In this document: piece after piece, positions 36,230 to 45,381 of the stretch
How positions within the stretch are numbered: position 1 is the stretch's first letter
Layout: each line of letters starts with the position of its first letter
Source of the DNA: Streptomyces sp. ALI-76-A
GTDB lineage: Bacteria; Actinomycetota; Actinomycetes; Streptomycetales; Streptomycetaceae
Length of the DNA: 64,000 nucleotides
Assembly: GCF_030287445.1 (NCBI RefSeq)
Contig: NZ_JASVWB010000002.1
Coordinates: 930,001-994,000 of the forward strand
Direction of reading: 5' to 3'
Notes under the pieces: model-generated
Told to the model about the DNA's origin: nothing
Databases searched by the model: none
What the model saw: the letters and a program-made list of their open reading frames with translations, nothing else
Position numbers and translations under genes: made by a program

Positions 36230-36454
36230 GTGGTCGGGCAGGCTCCGTGGGACGGGCCAGCGCGGCCGTACGCCTCGACGGCACCAGTTCGCGACCGAGG
36301 TATGCGTGTAGTCGACGCCCATCCCTTGTGACAGGCAGATCTCGTTCAGACGGTGGGCGAGTCTCTTGTGACTGATCCCTGACGCGGTGATCAGGCTCTC
36401 CAGCCGGACGTTCTCCCGGCGCCTGGAAGTGCTCGCTGTCGTAACGTCCGCCAC
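36230..36454 (-). pseudogene. helix-turn-helix regulator fragment
   Basis: From a GTG at about 36454 (GGAGGAGAG upstream) the complement encodes RRRENVRLESLITASGISHK, RLAHRLNEICLSQGMGVDYT and HTSVANWCRRGVRPRWPVPR. This is the N-terminal DNA-binding region of Streptomyces regulators related to the NsdA group. After PVPR the expected LIAxxLGERLGRPV is missing, and the frame drifts into unrelated sequence. It is a truncated copy in the scar region. Confidence 0.6.
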
Positions 36455-36618
36455 GTCCGCCACTCTCCTCCTGGGGCCGACCGGTACCTGAACTCCAGCG
36501 TAGCTGTGGGGGGTTGGCGTGAGCAGCCGTCGCGATTTATGAGCCCTCCCTGTGAGTCCTCCCCCCGCCTGCCCGGCTCTGATCTGCTGATCGGAGGCTA
36601 CGGAAAGGGGGTGCTCGA

Positions 36619-36945
36619 ATGACCGGAACCCGAAGTTCACGCAATGGTGTGAAGCGAAACAGGAGGCGGCAATTCACTCGTTCGGCACGGTGGTTGGCTC
36701 ATACGGCCCGGTGGCTCGCCACTCTATTGTGCGCCTACCTCCCCGTGACGCAGGAGATGACTTTCCTCCCCCAGGTATTGGTCAACGTTCTGTCCCTCCT
36801 CACTGTGCTGCTCATGCTGCTCCCCACCAATACAAACCACTCGCGGGACAAGCAGCACGTGGCCGGCCGCCGACGGCGCGTCCACCGGATTCGGGTACGC
36901 GGTGCTGTGCGCCGTCGGTCAGGTACCGGTCTCCGTTCAAGGTGA
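36619..36945 (+). CDS. small putative membrane protein (uncertain)
   Basis: A 108-residue frame starting at ATG 36619 after GGGGGTG. A basic N-terminus is followed by ARWLATLLCAYLPVT and PQVLVNVLSLLTVLLMLLPT, two hydrophobic segments. The C-terminal 35 residues are Arg-rich and probably read-through of a broken gene. I do not recognise a family. Base composition is lower in GC than neighbours. It may be a remnant in the scar region. Confidence 0.35.
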   Translation: MTGTRSSRNGVKRNRRRQFTRSARWLAHTARWLATLLCAYLPVTQEMTFLPQVLVNVLSLLTVLLMLLPTNTNHSRDKQHVAGRRRRVHRIRVRGAVRRRSGTGLRSR

Positions 36946-37049
36946 CTACTCACGGGGTTGTGTGACCTCCGGCTCAAGCGCCGCTCGGCAGCCTCGCGCC
37001 GACGCCGGCGCTCCGCGCCCGCCTTCCGTCGTCTGCAGCTTGTTGCCGC

Positions 37050-37171
37050 TCAGGCTCGCGTTGCAGGTCCTCGGCCTGGTGAAGGCCGGTGGCAAGCAGT
37101 GCACCGACTCCACTCGGGTCTTGGCCACAGTCCGGGACCTGAACTGGCTCGAGCTCGCAGGGGAGACACTG
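37050..37171 (+). pseudogene. internal fragment of an IS1182-type transposase on the plus strand
   Basis: The plus strand encodes LVKAGGKQCTDSTRVLATVR followed by DLNWLELAGETLS up to the left end of the intact IS element. This parallels the intact transposase segment [38 protein letters not shown]. The copy is divergent and in the opposite orientation, so it is an older relative, interrupted at 37171 by the intact element. No continuation of the older gene is recognised to the right at 39008. Confidence 0.65.
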
Positions 37172-39007
37172 AGCTTGACTCTGTCGGGGATCTTGAATGG
37201 TCGGACTCAGCTGACGAGGGTTCGCCAGGACTTTGACCGGGGGATTTCGTTCTGGTCCAGGAAGGTCTGGAAGGCGGTCGGCGGTCTCGGCGAAGAGGGT
37301 TCCTCGGTCGCTGACTGGCTGCTGAGTCGTTCGATGTTCACGGCGATGGCTGTGAGTACGTGTTGCAGGTGGGTTTTCGGCTGTCCTCGGTAGCGGCAGT
37401 GGCGCATTCCGTGTCCGTGGGCGAACTCGTTGATGGTGCCCTCGACTCCGGAGCGGACCGCGTAGCGGGTCTTCCAGTCGGGTGTCTGCTGCTCGGCGCG
37501 GACGCGGAGTTGCAGGTCGCGGAGTTCTCGTGGGGGAAAGCCCACGGTCCGGGCGCTGTCGGCGGTGGTGGTGCAGCGGGCGCGGACCGGGCAGGGGCGG
37601 CACTGGCTCTTGGTGAACCGGGCCACGATCAACGGGGCGGCGGCGGGCGAGGACGTCGGGTAAGGGCCGTGCCAGCCTGCGCTGACCTCGCCCTGGGGGC
37701 AGGTCACCTGCCGGCGGTCGAAGTCGATATGGAAGTCGTCCCGGTCGAAGCCCTCGTTCTTGCGGTGCTGCCGGGTGGGGTTGCCCGGCAGCGGCCCGCT
37801 CACGGTGACCTGGTGTTCGCGGGCGGCTCGTTCCAGGTGGACCACAGAGGTGTAGCCGCCGTCGACCAGGTGCTCGGCGGGCAGCAGCCCGCGACGCGCC
37901 AGGCGGGTGTGAATGCCGGGCAGGGCCTGGCCGTCGTTCGTGGCGGCCGACGTGGTGGCCACGTCCGTGATCACGTTGACGCTGTCGGAGGCACATGTCT
38001 CGGTGACATGCGCGGCGAACCCCTTCCAGCGGATGATGTGCCCGTGGCGGACGTAGCGCGCCGTGGTGTCGTAGGGGGAGAAGATCGCCGAGGAGGAGGG
38101 CGGCAGGCCGCCGTCGTCGGCGGTGCGCCAGCGCAGCGGCCTGCCGCGTCGCGGTGGTAGTTCTGCACGAGGAATCTGCCGCAGGGCCTCGGCCTGGGGG
38201 CCGGGCCGGTAACCCGGTCCGTGCTGATGGAGGCGTTCCAGCAGTCGGCAGGCGTCGTCGCCGGCGGCGAGGATCCTGGTCCTGCGCCGGGTGGGGTTCT
38301 TGCCCAGACGGACCGGACGGCCGTAGCGGCGCCCCCAGCCCTCGTCGACCAGGCCGGTCAACAGGTGCGACGCGGTGCGGGCCACTTCTTCCAGGACGGC
38401 GCGGACGGCCTCGGTGACCAGTTCCAGCCGGGTCAGGTCGCGCACCGCGGCCAGGACGTGGGTGGAGTCGGTGCGCTGCGTGGTGCGTTCTCGCACGAGT
38501 CCGGCCTCCTTGAGACGAGCCAGCGCCAGATCGAGGAGACGGTCGGCGCGGTCGTCCTCGGCGAGACGGTCGCGGAAGTCGGCCAGCACGCTGTGGTGGA
38601 AGCCGAGATCGTCCAGCTCCAGGGCCATGGCGTACTTGAAGTCGATGCGGCAGCGGACCGCTTCCGCTGCCTGACGGTCCGACAGGCCGAGCAGGAACTG
38701 CAGCACGCAGACAGTCGCCAGCTGGGCGGGCGACAGACCCGGACGACCGTCACGCGGGTACCAGTCGGCGAAGTCCTCGTCGCACCACAGCCCGGCGAGG
38801 CGGTCTCTCACCCACATCGCCGTCGTACCGCCCGGGTTGCTCGCCCGCGCGATCCGCGCGGTCAGAGACGGGACTTGCTCACCGGAATGAGGACGGAGCG
38901 ACAACAGACACCTCGGCAGCTGCATCGGCCTGTGGAACAGCCCTGAGCATGCCCGCTGATCATGCTGGCGCACTGGGAAACTCCAAGATCCCCGACAGAG
39001 TCAAGCT
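37172..39007 (-). mobile_element. complete IS1182-type insertion sequence
   Basis: The 1836-bp element is bounded by 24-bp perfect inverted repeats: AGCTTGACTCTGTCGGGGAT continuing to CTTG at 37172-37195, and the reverse complement at 38984-39007. It holds a single transposase gene spanning nearly the whole length. The bases just outside (ACTG left, AAGA right) do not form an obvious target duplication, so adjacent rearrangement may have removed one. It sits in an older transposase remnant, at the left boundary of the biosynthetic cluster. Confidence 0.85.
37207..38973 (-). CDS. IS1182-family DDE transposase
   Basis: A 588-residue frame starting at GTG 38973, with GGAG seven to eight bases upstream, partly in the terminal repeat. 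A later ATG at 38925 would also fit. The N-terminal InsH-like domain includes [20 protein letters not shown] and [20 protein letters not shown]. The catalytic core has [10 protein letters not shown] (first Asp), [10 protein letters not shown] (second Asp) and [20 protein letters not shown] (Glu). A Cys cluster ([10 protein letters not shown]) precedes the final motif, as is typical. Length agrees with full-length IS1182 transposases, and there is no internal stop, so the element may still be active. Confidence 0.9.
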   Translation of the reverse strand: MRQHDQRACSGLFHRPMQLPRCLLSLRPHSGEQVPSLTARIARASNPGGTTAMWVRDRLAGLWCDEDFADWYPRDGRPGLSPAQLATVCVLQFLLGLSDRQAAEAVRCRIDFKYAMALELDDLGFHHSVLADFRDRLAEDDRADRLLDLALARLKEAGLVRERTTQRTDSTHVLAAVRDLTRLELVTEAVRAVLEEVARTASHLLTGLVDEGWGRRYGRPVRLGKNPTRRRTRILAAGDDACRLLERLHQHGPGYRPGPQAEALRQIPRAELPPRRGRPLRWRTADDGGLPPSSSAIFSPYDTTARYVRHGHIIRWKGFAAHVTETCASDSVNVITDVATTSAATNDGQALPGIHTRLARRGLLPAEHLVDGGYTSVVHLERAAREHQVTVSGPLPGNPTRQHRKNEGFDRDDFHIDFDRRQVTCPQGEVSAGWHGPYPTSSPAAAPLIVARFTKSQCRPCPVRARCTTTADSARTVGFPPRELRDLQLRVRAEQQTPDWKTRYAVRSGVEGTINEFAHGHGMRHCRYRGQPKTHLQHVLTAIAVNIERLSSQSATEEPSSPRPPTAFQTFLDQNEIPRSKSWRTLVS

Positions 39008-39409
39008 AAGAGATTCTTTCCCGACAGGCGGGGCGCGACGCACTATGGAGACGGAGGCCACGGCGCTCGCGGTGAAGCACCAGCTGCGCGTGGCCGCGTC
39101 GAGCGTCGTGCCACGGTGACCGGGGCAGCCGGGTGCGCCATGGCGTCCCGGATTTCCGCCGGTCCCACGGAGGCTCGCGCCGTCCCGGCGGACATGGTCA
39201 TGGGGTGCTCTTCATTCTCCAGTTCGGCGCACGCGGCACGTTCGGGGACTTGTCGGGGCGCATCGGCACATGGACGACCGGCCCCGACGGCCTCGCCGAA
39301 GCGAGGTGACGTGATGTGAAGAGACGTGACGCGACTTCAGATATGGCGACTTTCGAGGGGTTGCGCGAGGCCGTGGGAAGTTATCTGGCGTGACGGCACG
39401 GACGCCCGA
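39008..39409. other. 402 bp between IS and cluster, no supported gene
   Basis: Short frames (for example at 39116-39319) have no similarity I recognise. The segment has the mixed composition of degenerate sequence. GTGACGTGATGTGAAGAGACG-like direct repeats occur near 39308-39330. This is the left edge of the biosynthetic cluster. Confidence 0.35.
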
Positions 39410-40678
39410 TCAGGCCACGCCGTCCCGCATCTCACGCAGCACGTCGGCGAGCCGGTGGACGCCCTCGGTGATCACTTTCTCGTCGGCGCTCAGGCTCAGG
39501 CGGAAGCACCGGGTCGCGTGCTCGGCGAGGCTGGGGGTGCGCAGCGGGTCCACGAAGAAGTGCCGCCCCGGTACGACGAAGACCTTCCGCTCCTTGAGCC
39601 GGCGGTACAGCGTGGTGTCGTCGAACCACGGGTGGTCCACCCACAGCCAGCAGAACATGCCGCCGTCCCCAGAATGCATGCGCCAGTCGACGTCCGCCGG
39701 CAGCAGTTTGCCCAGCAGTGCCTCGGCAAAGCGCTTCTTCTCGCGGTAGTACGGCGTGATCGCGGTGCTGGTGGTCGCGTCCAGACGCCCGTCGGCCATC
39801 ACCCGGGCAAGTGCGTGCTGGGCGAGCTGGGGCGCGTGCAGGACGGAGTTGGACATGAACGAGGCGAGCGGCTCGATGTACTTCGGGTGGCCGATCGCGA
39901 AACCGATCCGTTCGCCGGGCAGTCCGGCCTTCGACGCGGAGAAGCAGTTGACGACGTTGTCGTTCAGCACCGGTTCGGTGTGTGCCTCCGCGATCTGGGG
40001 AAAAGGTGCGCCGTAGGCGTTGTCGACGAAGAGGGGCGCCTCACGCTCGGCCGCGAGCGCCGTCAGCGCTTGCAGGTCGGTGAGGGTCAGAGCGCGCCCG
40101 GTGGGATTGCCTGGACTGGAGACCAGCATCATGCCGATGTCCGTGCGACGCCGCAGTGCTTCGATGTCGAGGGCGTAGCGGAAGCTGTGGCCTTCCTCAC
40201 GGTGGACCAGCGGGGTGACGCCGGCGATGCCGTCGTCGTGCATGCACAGCCCCTGGTAGCCGGTGTAGTCGGGCACCATGGGGAGCACGATCCGTCGGTC
40301 GTCGCGCATGCCCGGGCCGGTGAAGAGGGCGGCCGCAGCGAAGCAGACCATCTGGCTGCCAGGGCCGACGACGATGTTCTCGGGGCCGAGCTGCCAACCG
40401 TACGTCTGGTGGAAGTAGTCGGCGACAGCCTCGACAAGCGCGCGGCTGCCACGGGAGGGGCCATAGCGGCAGCCGGCCTCGTCAAAGTCCTCGGCGGTCG
40501 ATTCCGTCAGGGCGGCCCGCCACATGTCACGCGCCGCCGGGATAGGGGCAGGGTTGCCTACGCTCAGGTTGAGCCATTCGTCGGCCGAAGCCCCGGCTGT
40601 GCTTGCGGCGACGTCTTCCATGATGCTTCGCAGGCCGGAGAGTCCGGCCATCTTGGTACCGCTCAGCGACAACGGCAC
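39410..40678 (-). CDS. AvtA-like (valine-pyruvate type) class I/II aminotransferase
   Basis: A 422-residue PLP fold-type I enzyme starting at ATG 40678. It begins SLSGTKMAGLSGLRSIMEDV, contains LSVGNPAPIP, SSPGNPTGRAL (Asn of the active site), VDNAYGAPFPQ and SASKAGLPGERIGFAIG with PLP Lys250. The final RLSLSADEK carries the substrate Arg region. This order closely parallels E. coli AvtA (valine-pyruvate transaminase). In the cluster it likely makes or interconverts a non-proteinogenic amino acid or its 2-oxo acid. It is the leftmost gene of the cluster and runs in the same direction as the MFS gene 96 bp upstream, so it may be the second gene of an export/supply operon. Confidence 0.87.
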   Translation of the reverse strand: MPLSLSGTKMAGLSGLRSIMEDVAASTAGASADEWLNLSVGNPAPIPAARDMWRAALTESTAEDFDEAGCRYGPSRGSRALVEAVADYFHQTYGWQLGPENIVVGPGSQMVCFAAAALFTGPGMRDDRRIVLPMVPDYTGYQGLCMHDDGIAGVTPLVHREEGHSFRYALDIEALRRRTDIGMMLVSSPGNPTGRALTLTDLQALTALAAEREAPLFVDNAYGAPFPQIAEAHTEPVLNDNVVNCFSASKAGLPGERIGFAIGHPKYIEPLASFMSNSVLHAPQLAQHALARVMADGRLDATTSTAITPYYREKKRFAEALLGKLLPADVDWRMHSGDGGMFCWLWVDHPWFDDTTLYRRLKERKVFVVPGRHFFVDPLRTPSLAEHATRCFRLSLSADEKVITEGVHRLADVLREMRDGVA

Positions 40679-40774
40679 AGCTTTCTCCTCAACACCGAGT
40701 GGAATGGTCGATGACCATGCGTCAGGAAGGGCCGGGAGCCGGGTGCCGCAGGCGGTGCCGTGCTTCCCGGCCAG

Positions 40775-42073
40775 TCACCGCGGTTCTCCAGCGGCCGCCA
40801 GAGTTGACGACCGGTCGGGTTCGCGGTCGTCCAGATCCGGCCAACCGTACAGTTCGCCCTCGCCGGTCTGCTTGAGCTGACGGACGCGCGGTACCAGCAG
40901 CACGATCACCACACCAGCCACGACGAACGCGAGTGCAAGCTCCAGCGTCCTGGTCACTCCGATCGCCTCGGCGAGCGGGCCTGCTGCCGCGTATCCGAGC
41001 GGCGCCACCGTGAATGAGATGAGCCAGTCGTACGATGACACACGGGACAGCACCTCCTCAGGAATCAGCTTCTGGACCGCCGTCGACCACAGGCTGTTCA
41101 GGAGCGCCACCCCTGCCGCGCTGATCAGGGCCGCCATCGTGATCACGACCGTGGGAGACGGCCCGGTCAGCGCGGCGAGCTGCAGCACGGTCAACAGCAG
41201 CGCGAGGTGCGCGGCGATGAGGGGCCTGCGCGGGCGGTACCGCATGCTGACGGCGGCACCGATGAGGGCACCGATGGCCATACTCGCGCTCACCAGGCCC
41301 CAGTTGGCGGCACCGCCCGCCTGACGGGCGACGATGACCGGCCCCAGGACGACGAACGCACTGGAGCCGACGTTCCAGATGGCGTGGCCGCACAAGGTCA
41401 CCCAGTACCAGGGCCGACGAACGACCTCACTCCACCCGGCAGCGATCTCCGCGAAGATGTGGGTGCGGTCGCCGCGCCGCGCTGGCGGCGCGAGCGGGAG
41501 GAGCACCAGGGTGCAGGCGCTGACCAGGAAGGTCACCGCGTCGAGCAGGTACACCCAGCCGGGCGATGCGATCACCACCGCCGCGCCCGCCAGGCCCGGT
41601 CCCATCACCTGTGCCGCGCCGCGTGACAGCTCCATCAGACCGTTGGCCTGCTGTAGTTTCTCCTTGCTGATGGTCTGCGGCACCAGGCCGACGAGGGTCG
41701 GTTGAGTGACGGCCGAGGCGGCGCCGTAGCAGATCGCCGTGCTCAGCAACAGCGTCACGCTGCTGTGGCCGGTCAACAGCAGGACGCCGGCGGTTACCTG
41801 AACCGCGCACAGGAAGAGGTCACTGCCGCCGAGCAGCAAACGCCTCGGCAGCCGGTCGGCCAGTGCGCCGCCGATCAGCAGCAGCAGGGTGCGGGCGACC
41901 ATGGTGGCGGCGATGACGAGCCCGATGTCGGCCGCGCTGCCGCCGGCCGACAGAACCGCGAACGCCAGCGTCACCGGCATCAGCGCGTCGCCCAGTGCTG
42001 ACGTCGTACGGCCGATCCACAACAGGCGGAAGCTGCGCTCGGCGAGGACGCCGAATTTGTCGCCGAACCTCAT
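40775..42073 (-). CDS. MFS exporter (DHA3/EntS-like)
   Basis: A 432-residue protein when started at the ATG at 42073 (MRFGDKFGVLAERSFRLLWI), which puts the first membrane helix in the usual place. The open frame extends 139 residues upstream without similarity. Twelve membrane segments are predicted, with the MFS signature GGALADRLPRRLLLGGSDLF between helices 2 and 3 and SPGWVYLLDAVTFLVSACTL further on. The EntS/DHA3 type exports small peptides and siderophores. It is likely the product exporter and possibly part of self-protection. Divergent from the first ATP-grasp gene. Confidence 0.9.
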   Translation of the reverse strand: MRFGDKFGVLAERSFRLLWIGRTTSALGDALMPVTLAFAVLSAGGSAADIGLVIAATMVARTLLLLIGGALADRLPRRLLLGGSDLFLCAVQVTAGVLLLTGHSSVTLLLSTAICYGAASAVTQPTLVGLVPQTISKEKLQQANGLMELSRGAAQVMGPGLAGAAVVIASPGWVYLLDAVTFLVSACTLVLLPLAPPARRGDRTHIFAEIAAGWSEVVRRPWYWVTLCGHAIWNVGSSAFVVLGPVIVARQAGGAANWGLVSASMAIGALIGAAVSMRYRPRRPLIAAHLALLLTVLQLAALTGPSPTVVITMAALISAAGVALLNSLWSTAVQKLIPEEVLSRVSSYDWLISFTVAPLGYAAAGPLAEAIGVTRTLELALAFVVAGVVIVLLVPRVRQLKQTGEGELYGWPDLDDREPDRSSTLAAAGEPR

Positions 42074-42758
42074 ATCGCGCACCGGAACGTGGGTGAGGCG
42101 TGAGCAGGAACTCGCATCGGGCACCACCGATTCAGACGTCTCGTCAACTTTGCGTATAAAGGCGGCGGTTACGCCTCCGATCGCCATCATGATGAAGAGT
42201 GACCGCTTTGCCGCCGTAACTTCACGCGCCGGGAAGTGGGGTACGTAGCGCCCGACTCCGGGCTGAGGCAGGGTAACTGTACACACGGCTGCGGAATGCA
42301 CGTCCGCTCGTTTTCCGACCGGCCGGCGCGGTCCCCGGAGGGGCTGCGGAAAGGACGCCACGACCGTGAGGGCCGCCACTGACAGCACCGTCAGTGGTGC
42401 TGGACCCGCCCGACAAGGCTCCGCTCCGTCAAAACTGCCTGGTCCGACAGGCGTTGGGGCTGCGCGAGAGGGCGGAAGCTCCACCCCCACTTCTTCCCTA
42501 CGTCGTCGACCAGGCCAACGTCAAGATCTTTCATGATCCTACAAACTGTCGTATCGTCTCCCGTGTGTTCGCCCAACAGGGCGTCCGTGCAATGGCGTTC
42601 GTCCGGGACGGGCGTCGATTACCTAGCCCCATCAGACGAGCACCGAATCACGGCAGTGCGTCGCCAGCATCGACGGCTGAGGCGTTACCGCGCCACTGTA
42701 AGAAGCGACCACTCGACAGGCAGAATCGATCCTGTTCAACCGCATCGGGGGATGCTCC
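42074..42758. promoter_or_regulatory. 685-bp divergent promoter region of the cluster
   Basis: No protein-coding gene of normal type is supported; one small antisense frame is listed separately at 42391-42534. The region must hold the promoters for the MFS/aminotransferase unit and for the ATP-grasp gene. AT-richer segments are at 42120-42200 and 42525-42560 (TTTCATGATCCTACAAACTG). No clear palindrome was found by eye. Confidence 0.4.
42391..42534 (-). CDS. small ORF of unknown nature in the cluster promoter region
   Basis: A 47-residue frame from ATG 42534: MKDLDVGLVDDVGKKWGWSF, then RPLAQPQRLSDQAV and a basic end (VGRVQHH). An acidic N-terminus followed by an aromatic, Lys/Gln-containing stretch could suit a precursor or leader peptide. 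The weak TAGGA ribosome-binding site is only four bases from the start. It could equally be chance. No family recognised. Confidence 0.22.
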   Translation of the reverse strand: MKDLDVGLVDDVGKKWGWSFRPLAQPQRLSDQAVLTERSLVGRVQHH

Positions 42759-43994
42759 ATGCTTCTTTTCATCGAGTCCATACGGACTGGCACTGGAATG
42801 TCCCATGTGAAGTGGGCGGTCGACAATGGCATAGACACCGCCTACATCACCGACCAGCCTCTCGAGGCCGCGAAGGCACGATTCTGCGGCGAGGTCGTCG
42901 AGGAGCTCGAGCGCCGTGGACGGGTCTTCCGTGTCCCCTCCACCATGACTGCTGACGTTCCCTCCGACCTCGTCGACCGGATCCGCAAGGCGGGCGGTCC
43001 GACCGGCGTCGTCTGCCTGCTGGACCGGAGCGTAGAGTTCGCTGCGGTCCTGGCCGAGCAGCTGGGGGTCCAATACCCCAGCCCCGACGCGGTCCGCACC
43101 ATCCGCGACAAGCGCTCGGCGCGCCGGTTTTACAGCGAGGCCGGTGTCCCGAACCTGCGCTGGTGCGCCCCCGAGAGCCCGGAGGAACTGGTCGACTTCG
43201 TCGAGCAGCTGGACGTCCCGGTGGTGCTCAAAAACAGTCGCGGTGCCGGCAGCTTCAACGTCACACTGGTCCGCAACGCGGAAGAGGCTGTCACCGCGTT
43301 CGCCGAGCTGAGCGAAGACGTCCCGTTCTTCGGCGGCGGGCTGCTGGCCGAGGAGTACGTCCGCGGCCCCCTCTACAGCCTGGAGACCCTGATCACAGAC
43401 GGCCGCTGCCACCATCTGGGGGTCACGGACCGCCAGATCGGCCCCAACCCGGCCTTCTGCGAGATTTCCTACAGCTTCCCCGTGCAGGTGCCGGAGTCAG
43501 TTGAGGCCCGCATGCGGCAAACCGTCGAGACGTGCGTGGCAGCCTTGGACATCCGCCAGGGGATGCTCCACACCGAGTTCGCCGTGATGGGCGACGACGA
43601 CGTCGTGATCATCGAGATCAACATCCGGCCTCCCGGCGCCGCCATCCCGCTGATGATGAACGACTGCCTGGACAGCCCGCTCCCCAAGATCCTCGCTGCT
43701 TCGGCACTCGGCACCGAGCTGCCGTCGCTGAACCAAAACGGCCGGGCGTCCACCACCATGACGGTCTACCCGACGCTGCGCGGCAAGCTCAGCGCCCTGC
43801 ACGGCGTCGAGGAGGCCGTCCGGGCGCCGTTCGTCGCACAGGTCCTGCCCGGCGCGCAGATCGGTGAAGAGGTGTTCCCGCCGGTGGACTACCGGGGCGC
43901 GCTGTGCCAGATCCGGACAGTCGCCGACTCGGTGAACCTGTCCTACAACGCAGCTGTGGCAGCCGCCCGGGACGTCTGGGCGAAGGTGGAGTGA
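42759..43994 (+). CDS. ATP-grasp ligase (first of two)
   Basis: A 411-residue protein starting at ATG 42759. It has the ATP-grasp plan: N-terminal Rossmann-like domain (MSHVKWAVDNGIDTAYITDQ), lid (IRDKRSARRFYSEAGVPNLR, VPVVLKNSRGAGSFNV with the ATP Lys, FFGGGLLAEEYVRGPLYSLE) and metal/phosphate site (HTEFAVMGDDDVVIIEINIR, PPGAAIP). Relatives such as BacD and DdaF join amino acids by acyl-phosphate chemistry. Here it may condense an amino acid with another acid or amine before or after the NRPS. It is upstream of the NRPS operon by 382 bp. Confidence 0.9.
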   Translation: MLLFIESIRTGTGMSHVKWAVDNGIDTAYITDQPLEAAKARFCGEVVEELERRGRVFRVPSTMTADVPSDLVDRIRKAGGPTGVVCLLDRSVEFAAVLAEQLGVQYPSPDAVRTIRDKRSARRFYSEAGVPNLRWCAPESPEELVDFVEQLDVPVVLKNSRGAGSFNVTLVRNAEEAVTAFAELSEDVPFFGGGLLAEEYVRGPLYSLETLITDGRCHHLGVTDRQIGPNPAFCEISYSFPVQVPESVEARMRQTVETCVAALDIRQGMLHTEFAVMGDDDVVIIEINIRPPGAAIPLMMNDCLDSPLPKILAASALGTELPSLNQNGRASTTMTVYPTLRGKLSALHGVEEAVRAPFVAQVLPGAQIGEEVFPPVDYRGALCQIRTVADSVNLSYNAAVAAARDVWAKVE

Positions 43995-44376
43995 TGACGC
44001 AGCAGATGGTGTGCCGTCCAGCCCCCCGAAGAACCGGCTGACTGTCCCAGGAGATCTCCGGCCGCTGCGCAGAAGCCGGACAGCTGGGCGCACCGGTACG
44101 GACGGAGAGCGCCGACCGGCTCGTACGGCGCATCGTGAGGCGGGGCCCTGCCACCGAGCGTGACGACCGCCCCGGGATCCGAGGCCGGAATGCGAAAGCC
44201 CGGCCGGGACCGGGCTGACTGTGTGCAGTCCATTTCTGACCGTCGAGCACGCGGTCCTCGTCATGTCCGGAGCCGCGAGCCCACCCATACTGACCGCCAG
44301 CCGTTCAACTACGCCTGAACACCAAGCATTGAGATCGTCGCACCCGCGGGCGCGACACGAACGACAAGGGTGAACC
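43995..44376. promoter_or_regulatory. 382 bp between ATP-grasp and the dioxygenase operon
   Basis: No gene seen. The region presumably includes the promoter of the dioxygenase-NRPS operon. A ribosome-binding site AAGGGTG lies before the ATG at 44377. No notable inverted repeat was found by eye. Confidence 0.35.
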
Positions 44377-45381
44377 ATGTCGCAAACGCCAACCGCTACC
44401 AAGCTGAACGTGCGCCCGGCCGCGGGCTACGTCGGCGCGTACGTCGACGGCATCGATCTGAAGGCCGACCTCCACGAGACCACCGTCGAGGAGCTGCGCC
44501 AAGCCCTCTACAAGCATAAGGCGCTGTTCTTCCGGGACCAGCACCTGGACCATGCCTCGCACGTCGCGTTCGCGGGGCGGTTCGGCCCGCTCGCCGTACG
44601 CGCCCGGGCACAGGACACCGAGGAACTTAACCCGTACCCGCAGATCCTGACGATCTCTCCGCAGCTCGACAAGAAGCTGGTGGGCGCCGACTACGAGGCG
44701 GTGTTCCGCAGCAAGTGGGTGACCAGCATCAGCGGCTGGCACGTCGACGCGTCGCAGGTGGTGAACCCGCCGGCGATCGCGTTCCTGCGCGCCGACGAGG
44801 TCCCACCGTTCGGCGGAGACACACACTGGACGAACCTGGTGGCCGCCTACGAGGGGCTGTCGGAGCCGATCAGGAAGATGATCGACGGGCTCCAGGCACT
44901 GCACACCTTCTGGCCCGCCCAGCAGCTGGACCCCCGGAACCCGGTCGAGAAGAAGGCCCTCGACATGATCGGGAACGAGCGGGAAGCAGTACACCCGGTG
45001 GTACGCGTGCACCCCGAGACCGGCGAGAAGGCTCTGTTTGTCAACCCGTCGCGTACCGCTCGCATCTTGGGGATGAACCCGGTTGAGAGCCGCAAGCTCC
45101 TGGAGCTGCTGTTTGAGGAGCTGACCCGGCCGCAATACACCTGCCGGTTCGCCTGGGAGCCAGGTTCGGTCGCGGTGTGGGACAACCGGACCACTGCGCA
45201 CCTGGCTGCCGCCGACATCGACCACCTCACCGAGGAGGGCCACGTCCGCATCATGCACCGGACGTCAACCGTCGGTGACATCCCTGTCGGCCCGGACGGC
45301 TTCACCTCATACGCACTGGCGGGCGTGCCGCTGGTCGAGCCGAAGGTGGACAACGACGCGCCCTCGTACAAAGCGCGGTGA
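44377..45381 (+). CDS. TauD/TfdA-type Fe(II)/2-oxoglutarate dioxygenase
   Basis: A 334-residue protein starting at ATG 44377. The iron-binding triad is visible: His122 and Asp124 in SGWHVDAS, and His275 in WDNRTTAHLA. The 2-oxoglutarate-binding Arg295 lies in IMHRTSTVG. The N-terminal YVGAYVDGIDLKADLHETTV is typical of TauD relatives. In NRPS clusters these enzymes often hydroxylate (commonly at the beta carbon) free or carrier-bound amino acids. It begins a chain of GTGA overlaps (stop at 45379-45381 in the next start), so it is probably translated with the NRPS and acts in substrate tailoring. Confidence 0.92.
   Translation: MSQTPTATKLNVRPAAGYVGAYVDGIDLKADLHETTVEELRQALYKHKALFFRDQHLDHASHVAFAGRFGPLAVRARAQDTEELNPYPQILTISPQLDKKLVGADYEAVFRSKWVTSISGWHVDASQVVNPPAIAFLRADEVPPFGGDTHWTNLVAAYEGLSEPIRKMIDGLQALHTFWPAQQLDPRNPVEKKALDMIGNEREAVHPVVRVHPETGEKALFVNPSRTARILGMNPVESRKLLELLFEELTRPQYTCRFAWEPGSVAVWDNRTTAHLAAADIDHLTEEGHVRIMHRTSTVGDIPVGPDGFTSYALAGVPLVEPKVDNDAPSYKAR

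Noticed and set aside
37166..39014. Target-site duplication flanking the IS1182 element
   Set aside because: The bases adjoining the two ends (ACTG and AAGA) do not match, so no duplication can be claimed.
40775..42490. N-terminally extended MFS reading (start 42490)
   Set aside because: The extra 139 residues have no similarity and precede the natural first membrane helix. ATG 42073 gives the normal family N-terminus.
42394..42810. 138-residue plus-strand frame in the cluster promoter region
   Set aside because: No similarity, no good ribosome-binding site and it overlaps the start of the ATP-grasp gene in another frame.
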